Shown here in pieces: positions 21,551-33,800 of a stretch of DNA of 64,000 nucleotides. A program made the position numbers and the translations under genes. The notes beneath the pieces are model-generated. The model was given only the letters and a program-made list of their open reading frames with translations. It was not told the origin of the DNA and did not search any database. The first letter of the stretch is position 1, and each line of letters begins with the position of its first letter. Source of the DNA: Sabethes cyaneus (Eukaryota > Arthropoda > Insecta > Diptera > Culicidae); the NCBI RefSeq assembly GCF_943734655.1, contig NC_071355.1, forward strand, positions 28,370,964 through 28,434,963, in the 5' to 3' direction.

Positions 21551-22565
21551 GCTATTACGGATCAAAGGTTTACTCTCCGACAAATCTTCCAGAAATGTCG
21601 GGTATACAACGTGCCACGCATCAAATTTTCGTGCATTTCAGGGCAGCATACGATACAGTTGAACGCAAACAGAACGATAATGCACGAGTATGGTTTTCCG
21701 GATAAACTGACGCGGCTAATCAAAACGAGAGGAACGATCTTCCACAAGAGTGGCCAACTCCTAGCCTTCGCAGATGACCTCGACATCACTACTAGAAACC
21801 TTGGGACGGCGGAGGCAATGTCCACCAGACTAAAAACGGAGGCTAGGAGGATTGGGTTACAAATCAATGTGTCGAACACCAAATATATGGTAGGAAGAGG
21901 CTCCAGAGGAAACAACGTTCGCCTCCAATGGACAGTGACTATTGATGGCAATAAACTGGAAGTGGTTGATGAGTTCGTATATTTGGGATCTCTGGTTACC
22001 GCCGACAATAATACGAGTAAGGAGATTCAACGACGCATTCAAGCTGGAATTCAAACCTACTTTCCCCTCCGCGAAGGAGCAATACTCCGCCGCACAATTC
22101 TGACGATGTACAAATCGCTACTCAGACCGGTAGTCCTTGAGACAGTAACTTTGCTTACGGAAGACATGCGTGTACTTGCCGTTACTTGAACGAAAGCTGT
22201 TGCAGACAATTTTTGACGGAGTACAAACAGATAGCGGAGAGTGGTGTAGGTGTACGAAACACGAGTTGCAGGCACTACCTGGAGGGATTCCTATCGTATG
22301 CTTGGCAAAAGTTAAGAGACTACGGTGGACCGGCCACGTCGCAAGGATGCCAGACGACTGTGCAGTGAAATTCGTTCTCTTCAAGAACCTCACCGGCACC
22401 AGAAACAGGTGGGCCCATTGTGCAAGATGGCTCGACCAGGTTGAAGCCGACTTGCGTGTGTCGAGTCGCGCAACGAATTGGTGACGATTAGCCCAGGACC
22501 GAGTACAGTGGACAGAAATTCTTGATACGACAAGAGACACCCCGGCTCTCGGTTGATAAAAAAAA
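21551..22565 (+). pseudogene. RTE LINE part 2: RT, thumb and C terminus
   Basis: Continues part 1. It includes HQIFVHFRAAYDTVERK, then, after the loss of the GDGL region, LLAFADDLDITTRNLGTAEA with the catalytic ADD. Next come NVSNTKYMVGRG, VTIDGNKLEVVDEFVYLG, SLVTADNNTSKEIQRRIQA and LTMYKSLLRPV. The frame closes at 22189, and KVKRLRWTGHVARMPDD, TGTRNRWAHCARWLDQVEAD and WTEILDTT follow in another frame to about 22560. It ends in an A-rich stretch (GATAAAAAAAATTC). Several deletions relative to an intact RTE make it non-functional. Confidence 0.88.
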
Positions 22566-23014
22566 TTCATACATAACGGACTGCTGATTTGACAACTCTG
22601 AACTTTCTGGTTACAGGAATTATTTTGTTCTAGGGGAAGAATCCTATTTTAAGCAGTCTAGTCGTATCACTGAATGTTGTACCTTATTATAAGCGATGGG
22701 TTGAAGTGGACGATGCCAATCTTCTTGTCACTATTATTGCGCTGGAACTAATTTTAATCAGCCCGAACACATTTTAATCACAATTTTAATGCATTCAGAC
22801 CTGAATTTTACTGACTTGTCCCAAATTATCGCTGTTATAAGCTTGTGACTAATTTTGGATTTATCATATTCATGGTCGAAAACACAGTAAACACAGTGTT
22901 TGTATGAATTACATCCATCGTTAAGTGATTCAAGATTGAAGATTGCAGAAACATTTTGGAAGGTCGTTTTCGAACAAACTCTGAGCAAGAGTCTTATTCT
23001 TCTCTCGATCGGGC
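22566..23014. other. No gene recognised
   Basis: AT-rich spacer; the 130-codon minus-strand frame (22758-23150) has no recognisable features. Confidence 0.4.
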
Positions 23015-23290
23015 TTCCGGTTGGCCTCGAGGTACGACAAACCGGTCTAACAAACCGGGTGTCATATGTTCGAATCTCGATGCGGAGAGACTGTTTTTTT
23101 TTTGTATGCCAGAAGAGCACTAGGTTAAAAAATGCCACTGCGACAGTCACGAAGACTATCTTTTGTAGCAGTTACAGCGATTGCTGTACACAGTTTACGA
23201 ATTGGTTGTGGGCCTGTGCCCCAATTAGGTACTACATGATTAATTAAACCAATAACCTTCTTGGAATGGAGTTTCCAATAGGTAGCTTCC
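23015..23290 (+). mobile_element. tRNA-derived SINE candidate
   Basis: TTGGCCTCGAGGTA (near 23029) resembles an A box and TGTTCGAATCTC (23069-23080) a B box. Between them, ACCGGTCTAACAAACCGGG could form an anticodon-type hairpin. A T-run follows, with a longer non-tRNA body. The sequence lacks a complete cloverleaf, so it is read as a SINE head rather than a tRNA gene. The 3' border is uncertain. Confidence 0.45.
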
Positions 23291-23380
23291 GAGGAAGCTG
23301 TACCAGGAAGACGCAAGTGTTCCATTGGAGCAGAGCAAATGCGCTGAACTTTCTAGTTCTAAGAGACTGACGGAGAGACT

Positions 23381-23468
23381 GTTAGAATCACTAAGATCGT
23401 GGCACTAGTCCGGCAACTATCCTGTACATTAACAATTGGCTGCAAAGTCTATTGAACAAAAAAACAGT
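23381..23468 (+). mobile_element. Short SINE-like repeat, plus-strand copy
   Basis: Starts GTTAGAATCACTAAGATCG and contains CAACTATCCTGTAC and GGCTGCAAAGTCT, matching 29561-29645. It runs directly into the transposase relic, so its 3' part is missing. Confidence 0.65.
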
Positions 23469-23920
23469 AGACCGTGGAAGACTGCAATATTAAAAAGGAG
23501 GCAGAAATTCACGAAAAACGTTTCTCGTTTGGCAAGCAATCTGCAGCTGCCTTCGAAAGAGGTTGCTACCTTTACTGCATGGATTAGCATGAGGTTAATT
23601 GCTATTTTTGGCGCGACTTGACAAGTTATCACTATTCAAATTGGACCAAACAGTGGTACAACAGCAATGGCGTCGCTAAGGATTCTAAGCGGTGGAAGCC
23701 GACTAATACACCACACCCAAGGCCGATTAAGGAACACTGATCGATTATGAAAGCAAAAAGAAGAAGAAGAAGAAGAAGAGTAACACTGCAATTTACGATA
23801 AGGAGTCCAGAAAACATGGAATTAAGCTACCAAACAAGGGGGAAAATAGCTGATGCAAAGGATGATGGGTCATATTCAGAGAAAGCTCGAGCAGTGGGTT
23901 ATGGTAAGAAGTAAGGCACA
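23466..23920 (+). pseudogene. DD37E Tc1/mariner transposase relic, second copy
   Basis: Homologous to 19075-19425. Translation gives YFWRDLTSYHYSNWTKQWYN, SKRWKPTNTPHPRPIKEH, a stop, then SIMKAKR extended by an AGA-repeat run (RRRRRR). The third catalytic residue, Glu in RPIExxW, appears as Lys here. The tail VQRMMGHIQRKLEQWV resembles the usual transposase C terminus. Stops and the microsatellite expansion confirm it is dead. Confidence 0.7.
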
Positions 23921-25576
23921 AATAATGGTCTAACAATAAGCATTAAGCCCAGTAACCGATATATTGGAAAATGAATAAAAATTAACGCATAATTTTACTC
24001 TAATAAGAATTGTGTGTCAATTTTTTTTCAGGTCCAGTTTTTAATAATGAAACGAGTTTTGGTATCGTTGAGGGGTGAGAGCTAACCCTATCGACAACGC
24101 TATCTACGGATGGTGTGGGTGCCATATTTTAACACAATTTTATTGCATTTTAATTAAATTTTCTTAGAAAAAGTAACAAAACGTCAACAAGGGCTGTAAA
24201 TTTTGTTCACGATAAAATGAATTTTTTAATGTTAGGATTCTGACAGTTCTTACGGTTGAAATAGTCAAAATGTTACCTATTTACCTACTAGTAATTTTTA
24301 TGATAAAATTTTCCGACACCACGAAAATTACATTAATTAGTAATAAAAATTCATTTTTGAGTTTATCAGTGTATACCGTATACCATGTGTGCGAGTTTAT
24401 AATAATTGAGGTTTATAAATTTTACTAAAAAACACACCTGGGCCAATCTCTTCGTAACATTCAATGCATATCATACATTTATGTCTAACGAATAGAAGAA
24501 CCATTTGCAGCACATATTCAGCACCACGCACAGCTCTACGATTCATTTCTTATTCAAACACAAATTTGGACTTCCTTTTCTGGGGCTACCTACCTACAAG
24601 AGAGGATCTTGTAATTCCCAAACAGTAGGTACTGCAGCAGAGCTCATTCCGAAACCTGGGAGCGTTCGTTGGCCCCTCTTGCATCGCGCACTTATATCGG
24701 TCCCGGACACAATGGTTACAACAGTATTCTGCCTTCCTTCGCTTGTGCTTCCCTTTCGTTACGCTTCCTCGGTTCCCGACCATTGGAACAATCTGGGCAT
24801 TATACTCTTATGTTTTTTTGAACGTGAAGAACCGCTTTCGACGTGAAAGTGATTCCTGGCTTTGCCAGGGCAAACCAAAGTCGACGACGCCAAGCCAAGG
24901 GTTCTTTTTTCCTTGCCAGCAGCCCTGTAAAGATCCTGCTTGTGCTGTTGCCACGGTTTAGTGACTCCGGCCTCTAGAGAAGACTGCAGGCTGGTGCGGG
25001 GAAGCAAAGATTACCGTACCGAGGAAAGATGGAGTGAAAAGAGTTGGATTGTCTGTCTGTCTGGGCCTGCTTTGACTGCGGGGATGCAATTGTATTATTA
25101 CATGCACGGTGGAATTTAAAACAGCTTGTTGTACATACACATTAAATGCAAGGAAGTTCCTAACAAATGTTTACCGAGGAGAAAAACTCAGTCGCGAGTC
25201 CAGGATGACATTAATGCCTTTATGTCATCCCCCGTATGCATGGTTGGAGCAACGTATGAATTAAAAGCGGTATCAATCTTTTCTACGAATTGCTTTTTTT
25301 ACTCCCGTATGTATGACGACGACACTGAACGAAATTTTTTGACATTCGTGAGAGTACAATTACGTTAGGGTGAATGGCATCTTCATGTGTCATATGCCAC
25401 CAAAATGTGAATTTGGAATTCAGAATAGCATTCACAGGCACTCATATTTAGGAGCATTCCCTTTCGCCGGATTGTCATAAGACACGTGGACTGCCTCGCC
25501 CGTATCACCCCGGCAGCGGTTATTGACTCCAGGAACGCTTCCCTCTTCGCAACTCTATGGTGTGGAACATTTTTAT

Positions 25577-25633
25577 ACCATCACTACCACCACCACCACC
25601 ACCAGTACCATCACCTCCGTCATCATCATCATG
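25577..25633. repeat. Trinucleotide microsatellite (ACC)n/(ATC)n
   Basis: A run of ACC units with ATC interruptions passes into TCATCATCATCATGATCAT. It produces proline/threonine-like and histidine-like frames on either strand that should not be read as coding. Confidence 0.85.
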
Positions 25634-26226
25634 ATCATAAAAAAAGATCTGTTTGAGGAAGGAATGACGGCCTGGAGGGCTTTCCAAGGCGAACAAACAG
25701 ATACGATGCGGAAAGGAAGAAAAATTAAATTCCCTTACTGGGAACGATCTCATCGTACCGCTGCGCTGCTGCTGCTACTGCCCGTGACCATCGAATTTGG
25801 AAACGGGAACGGGTCAGTCGATCTTCTATGCTCGGCATTCCCTAGGTTATTATAGAAAAGGTCTCACAAAAAAAAAGAGTGGAATAGATCAACCTGCTAT
25901 TCCCTCGCGAAGGCAGGGAAGAGGAACACTGGGGGAGGAAATAATGAAAAATAAGATTATTTTTGGGGAGAAACAAACAAAAACAAATCTCCCCATCATC
26001 GCGCGGCTATGTGCGGCTGCGGACGAGGCCCGGAAAGCTTCATTCAACAAGTGGGAAGGGATCAGCAGATTGGTTTTTTTTTCGCGGTGCTCTCCTCCGA
26101 ATGCTTACTGCGTGCACCATAACGGAGGTGGATCCACTGGGCGGCGGCGGCCACTGACTGACTGGATGGATCAACAAGCCGGAAATGAAAAAGAAAAAGA
26201 TCGAGCAGAATTAGGAAGCCGACGAT

Positions 26227-26276
26227 GGTGCCAATTAGACAGAGCTGGGCTGTGCCAATTAGACAGAGCTGGGCTA
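26227..26276. repeat. 24-bp unit in tandem, two copies
   Basis: TGCCAATTAGACAGAGCTGG recurs at a 24-bp spacing with no visible mismatch, suggesting a recent local duplication. Confidence 0.85.
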
Positions 26277-28254
26277 GACTTGAACGAACGTGTTTGCTTT
26301 ATTTAGGACGTACGGAACTTAGTCGGCATTCGAGAGCTTGACATTGCACTTGGTTCGGATTTTTACAAAGTCGCTTTGAACGCTTTGAATAAAGCAAATT
26401 TATGGATTGTACTTTACTGACAATAATACATTCCCGAACAATCTATCAAACCTCAACTAATAGCTGGTCACAAATATTTAACATTTACTTCTTCAATAGT
26501 TCCAAATCACGGAGGATTTCCCTCACTCCCACATTCCATTCATTGGGAGGAAGTGCCAAAGCTACGTCTTTAGAACTGCACGTGAGACGAAGATTTTTCC
26601 TCTTGCAAAAATGCTCATATCATCATGAAATGTAGATGTAAATATATTACACAAGATTGGGCTCAGGATCAAACCTTTAGGCACATCTTCCGACTTCTAT
26701 CGGATTGAGAACTCCGATGAACAGATTCCATCAGTATGATGATTTTGTAAAATTTCGGCAATATAGATTGGACAATTACAATCTAGTTATTTCGCTATCA
26801 GCCCCACGACTTAAATATATAAGTAATTCTCGTTTAAAATGGGGCCACTACTGAGACACGGTCTTCGAATATGGGAACTTTTGTACTTGATTGGTTGAAA
26901 ATGGGTAAAAAATGAATATTACACTTTTAATATCTCCTTCGCCCTCCTCCTTCGGGGCCCATCAGTTTTAAAAAAAAGTTGAATTTTTTAGCAAATCTTG
27001 ACAGCTATATCATGTGATGTTTCTTAAATTTGTAACGAAACAACTAACAAATGGCATGGTTCTGTAAAGAAGTACAATAAGGCTTTCAAATGGAGTAAAT
27101 TTGTTGGTGGCCATCTTAGATTTGGTCGCCATATTACATTTTATCAAAAAATCACCGTTTTTGCCATGAGTCCCAGACCACCGGCTAAGCTAAGCTAAGC
27201 TGAGAAAAAATGTTATAAGGAACATTCTTAAAATTAAGTGTGCATTGGCATTAACTAAATGCAACCAACAATTATCTGTACACAGGTTCAAAGTTTTTGC
27301 ATAATTATGATATATCAATTTCCAATTTGAGCAGTTCCACGTGTAATAGGTAAATGGCAAAATTTGAACCTTTCTGATTTAGATGAAACTTTACAAACGT
27401 GTTTGATAGGAAGAAATATGCACCTTCCACAGGTTTTAGCGCCATTTCGATTCAAGATTCATTTTTAAAAAGGGCGTATTTATTTCCATGTGTATTATGT
27501 TTGAAAGATTGTATGTCGAAAACTATCGATTTTACAAAAATTAAGTCTAAGCAAAAGATGTAGAAAATTGATTTCTGAACATGAAATTTTTTTCACTGAA
27601 CTGAAAAAAATATTTTACCAATTTTTCAAAAATTTGAAAATAAAACTTAAAATCCAGATATCACAAATACACCATTTTTGAATTTTTTTTTTTTGGAAAA
27701 CATGGAAGTAATTTGCAACCTTTTAAAAGTTATTCTGAGATGGAGCAACTTTCATGGACGGACCTCGTAGAACAACGACTTTGATTTTTTCCCAACTTGG
27801 ATTTTGCAAGTAATATATGAATTTGTCATACAAATAACAATTCTTTATATCATTTACAACAAAATTAGTCATAATAATATTTTTTTTAAATGCAGCCGTT
27901 TCCGAGATATTCGGAGAAAAAGTTGTATTTATTTTAATTTTTTATGTTGAACACGTCTTTTTCATAGGTTACTCCAGTTGCTCCACCGTTTCTATAAAAT
28001 TTCTAATAACTACGTTTAATTTCCTACAACTTATCCGAATACGCCTTATTGATGCAACCTTTCGCTTTTGAGTTGTGGGTATTTTGAAAACTGTATTCGA
28101 AAAAACTGGAAAAAGAGAAAGCGCACAAAAAATTGAACACTTTTTTCGAAAATCCAAATGCTTCTCATCGATAGAGCGCTAAACAACTCGAAATCAAATA
28201 TTCGACCGTATTCCAAGTAAACAGACGTTCAGGAAGCATCAGACAACCAAACGG

Positions 28255-28690
28255 AATGATGACAGCGGTAGGAAACGCGGCACCACTTGCGCATTCAAGC
28301 ACAACCCAATATTTCGATTCGGAAGGTGGCCAAAACAGATTAAATTTTCGGTTTATTTTATGCAGAAAACAATGACACGTTGTGAACTGCACGTGTACAA
28401 AGTTCGGATGGCAATGAACTGGAGCGACAAACAGATCACGGTGGCCAAAACTCGCGGAAGAAGCTGTTCACAAAATTGTTCTGTATTGTGATGAATAATG
28501 AAATCTACCAGACCAATGTCGGAACAGGAATACTACGTTGCCACCTCTAAATTTTCAGTTCCTGAGAATGTACAGAAGAAGAATACATTGCTCAAAATTC
28601 GTTGTCTCGCAAACGATCTGTGGATGACGTAAAATGAGTCAGCCGTTCATTACATTTTTACCTTCCTTGACAAATGCTGATAATGATTAA
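28255..28690 (+). pseudogene. DD37E Tc1/mariner transposase N-terminal and central relic
   Basis: With frame changes the plus strand reads AFKHNPIFRFGRWPKQIKFS, VYFMQKTM, HVYKVRMAMNWSDKQITVAK, RKKLFTKLFCIVMNNEIYQ, QEYYVATSKFSVPENVQKKN, KFVVSQTIC and SQPFIT. This follows mosquito DD37E transposases in order: helix-turn-helix region, linker, first-Asp block (usually MDDETYVK; here MNNEIYQ, so the catalytic Asp is lost), and the KFLVWQAIC block. It covers the half missing from the relics at 19.0 and 23.5 kb. The RTE fragment starts about 50 bp downstream. Confidence 0.72.
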
Positions 28691-28737
28691 GGGCGGGAAA
28701 TCTTTTTGACAAATACAGAGCAACTACTTCCTCATGT

Positions 28738-30020
28738 AGGAGTGCCCATAGAAGATAGTGATATCCCAGCACCTGATCTGCAAGAAGTGAAATCAGGTTG
28801 CTAACGACCAACAAAGCCGCTGACTGTAAGGACCGCCTACCGGTAGAGCTTCATAAACATGGCCGAGAAACGCTGGCAATGCTTTACACTGAGTTATTTC
28901 CAAAATTTGGGAGGATGAGAAGCTACCGGAGGAATGGATGGAAGAAGTGTTTTGTGCTGCTGCTGCTGCTGTACTCTCCCGGATGTTACTGGGATAGCAC
29001 AGAGTTTCGTAGGGAATTACCATGCGGGCTTCATTGGGGTTCACGCAACTACAGATCCGACAAGTCTTGCAGAAATGTCGGTAGTACAACGAACGTGGCC
29101 ACACATCACATCTTCATTGATTTCAAAGCAGCATACGGTACGGTCGATCAAAATCAGCAATGGTAGATAATGCACGAATACGGTTTTCTGGATAAACTGA
29201 CGCGAGACGCGACTGATTAGGGCTCCATACATGATACTCTCAAGTCCCTTTGAGGCGCGGCGAGGGTTGAGACAAGGTGACGGCTTATCCTCCATGCTGT
29301 TCAACATTGTTCTTGAGGAGGTGATCCGACGAATGTGCATCGAAATTAAAATTCGCACCAAGGGTAGACATCTCCTAGACTTTGCAGATGACTTTGATAT
29401 TATTGCCGGGAACTTTGCCACGGCGGAGGCAATCTACGCCAGATTAAAACGGGAATCTAGGAGGATTGGGCTCAAAATAAATGCGTAGAAGACCAAATAG
29501 ATCAAAGGAAGAGACTCAAAAGAAAGAAATGCGTGCCTCACGAATTAGAGGTGACCGCGGCTGTTAGAGTCAATAGGATCGCAGCAACTGGCTCTGCAAT
29601 TGTCCTGCACTCTAACAAGTGGCTGCGAAGTCTGTCGTATAAAAATACAGAAGGTCAAATTTCGATAACGGATGGTAGCACCTAGGCTTTGCTTTGCTTC
29701 TTGGTGACCGCGGACAACAACACTGGTACAGAGATCCGGAGGCGCATTTAAGTGGTAAATCGGGCCTACTGTGGCCTTCGCACAACGTTACGGCCAAGAA
29801 TCATACACCACCATACGAAACTGACAATGTACAAAACCTAAATCGGTAGTTTTTATGGACTTGAAGTCGTGAAGCCGTGTCATGTTCGAGCGGAAGGTAC
29901 TGCGGACGATATTTGGCGGAGTCCAAACTGAAAGCGAAGAGTGGCGGAGACATATAAATCACGAGCTACAGGCACTACTTGGAGAGATTGCCATCGTACA
30001 TCTGAAGAAAGTCAATATTT
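28738..30020 (+). pseudogene. RTE-clade LINE fragment (RT to thumb)
   Basis: Starts at the linker (PIEDSDIPAPDLQEVK) and gives KAADCKDRLPVELHKHGRET and EEWMEE, then a CTG-repeat expansion replacing the PIYKKGDRL segment. Next are AQSFVGNYHAGFIGVHATTD, HHIFIDFKAAYGTVDQN, SPFEARRGLRQGDGLSSMLF, NIVLEEVIRRMCIEI and LDFADDFDIIAGNF with the catalytic ADD. The thumb is interrupted at 29561-29702 by a SINE-like insertion. The fragment stops near 30020, before the WTGHVARM block. Frameshifts and stops show it is dead. Confidence 0.88.
29561..29702 (+). mobile_element. 142-bp SINE-like insertion with 11-bp target duplication
   Basis: GGTGACCGCGG occurs at 29550-29560 and 29703-29713, flanking the insertion. 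Intact RTE relatives have one copy, within the codons for LVTADNN, which supports a target duplication. The insert begins CTGTTAGAGTCAATAGGATC and ends GGCTTTGCTTTGCTTCTT. Relatives lie at 23381-23468 (plus) and 18650-18737 (minus). No clear A or B box is visible, so SINE is a provisional label. Confidence 0.7.
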
Positions 30021-30126
30021 TGGAAAGGGACGAAGTGTCTGATCTAAAGAATGATTATCGCATCCCCACTGTTGATCCGTACTCCGCTTCCAGGCTGCCG
30101 TCTTCCATCCAGAAACCGAACAACAG

Positions 30127-30853
30127 CTAGGACTAGGGCTAGGGCTAGGGCTAGGGCTAGGGCTAGGGCTAGGGCTAGGGCTAGGGCTAGGGCTAGGGCT
30201 AGGGCTAGGGCTAGGGCTAGGGCTAGGGCTAGGGCTAGGGCTAGGGCTAGGGCTAGGGCTAGGGCTAGGGCTAGGGCTAGGGCTAGGGCTAGGGCTAGGG
30301 CTAGGGCTAGGGCTAGGGCTAGGGCTAGGGCTAGGGCTAGGGCTAGGGCTAGGGCTAGGGCTAGGGCTAGGGCTAGGGCTAGGGCTAGGGCTAGGGCTAG
30401 GGCTAGGGCTAGGGCTAGGGCTAGGGCTAGGGCTAGGGCTAGGGCTAGGGCTAGGGCTAGGGCTAGGGCTAGGGCTAGGGCTAGGGCTAGGGCTAGGGCT
30501 AGGGCTAGGGCTAGGGCTAGGGCTAGGGCTAGGGCTAGGGCTAGGGCTAGGGCTAGGGCTAGGGCTAGGGCTAGGGCTAGGGCTAGGGCTAGGGCTAGGG
30601 CTAGGGCTAGGGCTAGGGCTAGGGCTAGGGCTAGGGCTAGGGCTAGGGCTAGGGCTAGGGCTAGGGCTAGGGCTAGGGCTAGGGCTAGGGCTAGGGCTAG
30701 GGCTAGGGCTAGGGCTAGGGCTAGGGCTAGGGCTAGGGCTAGGGCTAGGGCTAGGGCTAGGGCTAGGGCTAGGGCTAGGGCTAGGGCTAGGGCTAGGGCT
30801 AGGGCTAGGGCTAGGGCTAGGGCTAGGGCTAGGGCTAGGGCTAGGGCTAGGGC
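30127..30853. repeat. (CTAGGG)n satellite array, about 120 units
   Basis: About 725 bp of essentially perfect CTAGGG hexamers; the only visible variant is the first unit (CTAGGA). Reading it as protein gives Arg-Ala dipeptides on plus and Pro-Ser dipeptides on minus, which are artefacts of a stop-free frame. One base separates the unit from TTAGGG, but dipterans lack TTAGG-type telomeres and flanking sequence continues on both sides, so it is an interstitial array. It begins about 100 bp after the RTE fragment ends. Confidence 0.95.
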
Positions 30854-33800
30854 ACAGTCTTGCGTGTGCGATGACTAATCGATCACCATTTTTTCTGGAC
30901 CATGTAATACAACCAAATATGTAACTTATACAAATATCTTCCCAGTAACTAAGCCGGATCACAACTGATGGAATCCGAAGGGATTAAGTCGAGGAGAAAC
31001 AGCTAGCAACTAGACAAGCTATTCCTTACGTAGACCTTCTTCGGCGAATGCCAAATTCTGAATGCTCCAACCATCTCAACTTAAATCTCAAATTTTCCCA
31101 TCTCACTGTTGGTTGCGGTTATGAAAAAAATCTGCCTTGAAGTTGGGAAATAGGAACTCGTGAGGAAAATGTATGGAGAATTTATATCTTCTTACCTAGT
31201 CCACCCCTTTGAAAATAGGCTTGAAAAATCGGTGGACAAAAAAATAATTTGAATGGTTTTCGTCATTTTTTTTTTTATAAAATCATTTGCCGGTGGGCTC
31301 TACTGCCTAAAAAACTCGAAAAATGGGTGTATGAGTGGAGTTAACGCTTCTAATACGAAACAGAAATGGAAATTCGAACAGTGGAATTTCTGAAAATCGG
31401 CAGAAAGAAATTTCAATCATTTTTGTCTTTCTCTTTTTAGGATTTTGTATGGAAAATAAGAACATGTATGTGAAAAGAAAGAATTGATTTGGTTATCACG
31501 TTTAAAGTTTATGTAAAAATGCTTAAAACGCATTCCCCCCTTCGGTGGCTAAACACCGGAAGGACAAATACTTTATAAAACAGTGGTAATGGCCTAATTA
31601 TCAATTTCTACTATTTAATTAGAAATATGATATTTTTGCTAGCAGTTCATTAGTAGAACATCAGATTTTCGTCTTGAAATTCTGAGTGACCTGCCAAACA
31701 TTTTACTGTAATTACACTGAATCGAAGTCGTTGAAGAAAAAACAAAAATTTGTGGGTTTTGCGAAATAAAGGCAAGCTTTTTGTTCTTTTCTTTAAATCG
31801 AGCGTAATAATACTGACTTCTACATAGGATAAGCTTTAGAGAAACACAGGTGCTTCGAAACAATACTTTGATCAATCGTTTTGTTTCCAGCATCACCGTT
31901 ACTAATATAACAGTCCCATTTATATATAAAAGTCCATATAAAATGGGACTGTTATGCGAGTAGCGGCAGTATAATCGAGAACGTACGGGAAGCAAAAATC
32001 CTTTCACCATTGACTGTTATGGGTCATGTCAGCTAGGTTGGCATCAACAAATGTTTACAAGAAATTTTGAATGTTGTGAATTTTATTAAAATTAACCATT
32101 TTTATGATAATTCAATTCAATTCAACTAAAATTATTCAATTTTATGAGAGTGAAATTTGAACAATTATGTGAACAGATTTAAATTTAAAAACAAAACAGC
32201 AGGCCTGGAAAAATAAAGGAGAAAAAATATAATATTAAAAGTCAATTAAAAGTACAAAGTACAAAGATTGCAAATAAATTGAGGAACAAAATAAGAAAAC
32301 GGTGAGTTTCAATAAAAAGTAAAAGTAGTTGAGTGAAAAATCGAACCGAATTGTAAATTGTAACATTAACCTTGCGTTCGCATTGTTAATTTTTTTTACG
32401 TTATGAAATGTACAATTGAATTGAACCATTACAAACGGTCTCAATACACCGTGAATACGCCGTCAAGGTTCGTCGGAACATAAACATGGGAAGAAAGGGT
32501 TGCCTGGCTGGCGATTGCTGTCTGATCAATGTGTTGTTGTTACAAAGCAGGCCACAACGAGGAGAGTCGCACGAGCAAGGAATAAATCGGTCTTTCGGAT
32601 GAGTGTGTGTATGTGTTTGTGTTTGGCACGAGGGTGTATGAGAGGAAAAAATAGACACACCACACACAGCAGCATAGAAATGGCCAGACCGATCCGAGTG
32701 CGACTTACCCGTACTCTAGCAGCCCCCCGTATAGGGGACGAGGAAAAACTAGGCAAAGTAACAAACCTTAACACTATCCGGCCCTGTGCTCGCTGTGTCT
32801 GCGCCTGGCTTAAGGTTCGACGACGGTGCGAGGAGTGAAATGCCGGGGAAAAAAGAGCAAAAGAAAATAAGCCAGTTCATTGAACCGAGCCGAGAGTCTC
32901 AAAAGGAGCATTCGAATAGGAATAGCTCAAATGAATTATGTATGTGGCGTAAAGTGGATGCGCGCAAAGGAAAGGAAGTGCTTATTTTTTCGGAATGCCT
33001 TGCCCCGAAGCAGGAAGATTCGGCTGTACGAGCTTCGGAGCTGGAATGATTTGTTGCTTCGTGCTGGTGGATTTGTTTAATTAAATAATTAATGGGAAAT
33101 TGAGGTATAAAGTTACTTGTCAAAAAAGGCTGCATTGTTGCTCGATAGAACTGAACAAATTCGTTGCGTAAAATGAATAATACCACTAATAAAGCAACTG
33201 AATGTATGATTGCATAATTTATTGTACGCGTATTCTGTGAATTTCCGAGAGCAAAACTTTCCACACGAAAAATCCCCTTTGCCGAATGAATACAGCGCAG
33301 AACACTTAGGTATCGAATCCCTTTTTCTACGCACCGCGAACGCAAAATCACCGTATCGCGGTGGCAATTTGAATTTCAAATTGATCCGCAACCGGCCCCG
33401 TTATGGGAAATTGTTTTCTCTTTTCGATTCGGTCAGTGCATCCGAACTGGTGAGCACTCCGCACTCTGCCAAGGCACTGCTGGTTTCGTATTTGAATATC
33501 GTTCCGTAATTTGAATCCGTGCATGAGTGGGACGTGATCCGTGTCCAGCAGTGACCTTCTCCTTCGACCGGATTTAGTAAATTGATCAATTGTGTCATTT
33601 AACTATGCAGATCATATGCAAAGTCGAATGTCCTGAGAATAGACGGCTCGGCAGTTTCACTGGAAGCAATTTACCGCACACCGTGGGAGTCATTAGCCTT
33701 ACTGTCTCACGAGTTGTGATTCTAAATGGGGTGAATTTCAATTCTTGTTTGTTTCAGTTTGCCCAGTTTCAGCTTTTATTTTATTTCACCGCTCAGTTCC

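Larger units (their letters stand above)
23925..28250. other. Unique and AT-rich DNA, no gene recognised
   Basis: 23925-24480 is AT-rich. 24500-26350 is GC-richer, apparently single copy, with overlapping frames up to 169 codons on both strands but no recognisable domain; it contains the repeats listed at 25577 and 26227. 26350-28250 is again AT-rich, with homopolymer runs and AGCTAAGCTAAGCT near 27186. No RNA gene or transposon terminus was recognised. Confidence 0.4.

Noticed and set aside
30127..30853. Telomere or telomeric fusion site
   Set aside because: Dipterans lack TTAGG-type telomeres, the unit is CTAGGG rather than TTAGG or TTAGGG, and unrelated sequence continues on both sides.
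30051..30878. 275-codon Arg-Ala and 316-codon Pro-Ser open frames
   Set aside because: Both are translations of the CTAGGG array, in which two of three frames per strand have no stop; no unique coding sequence.
31907..31955. Transcription terminator
   Set aside because: No T-run after the stem and no gene ends nearby.
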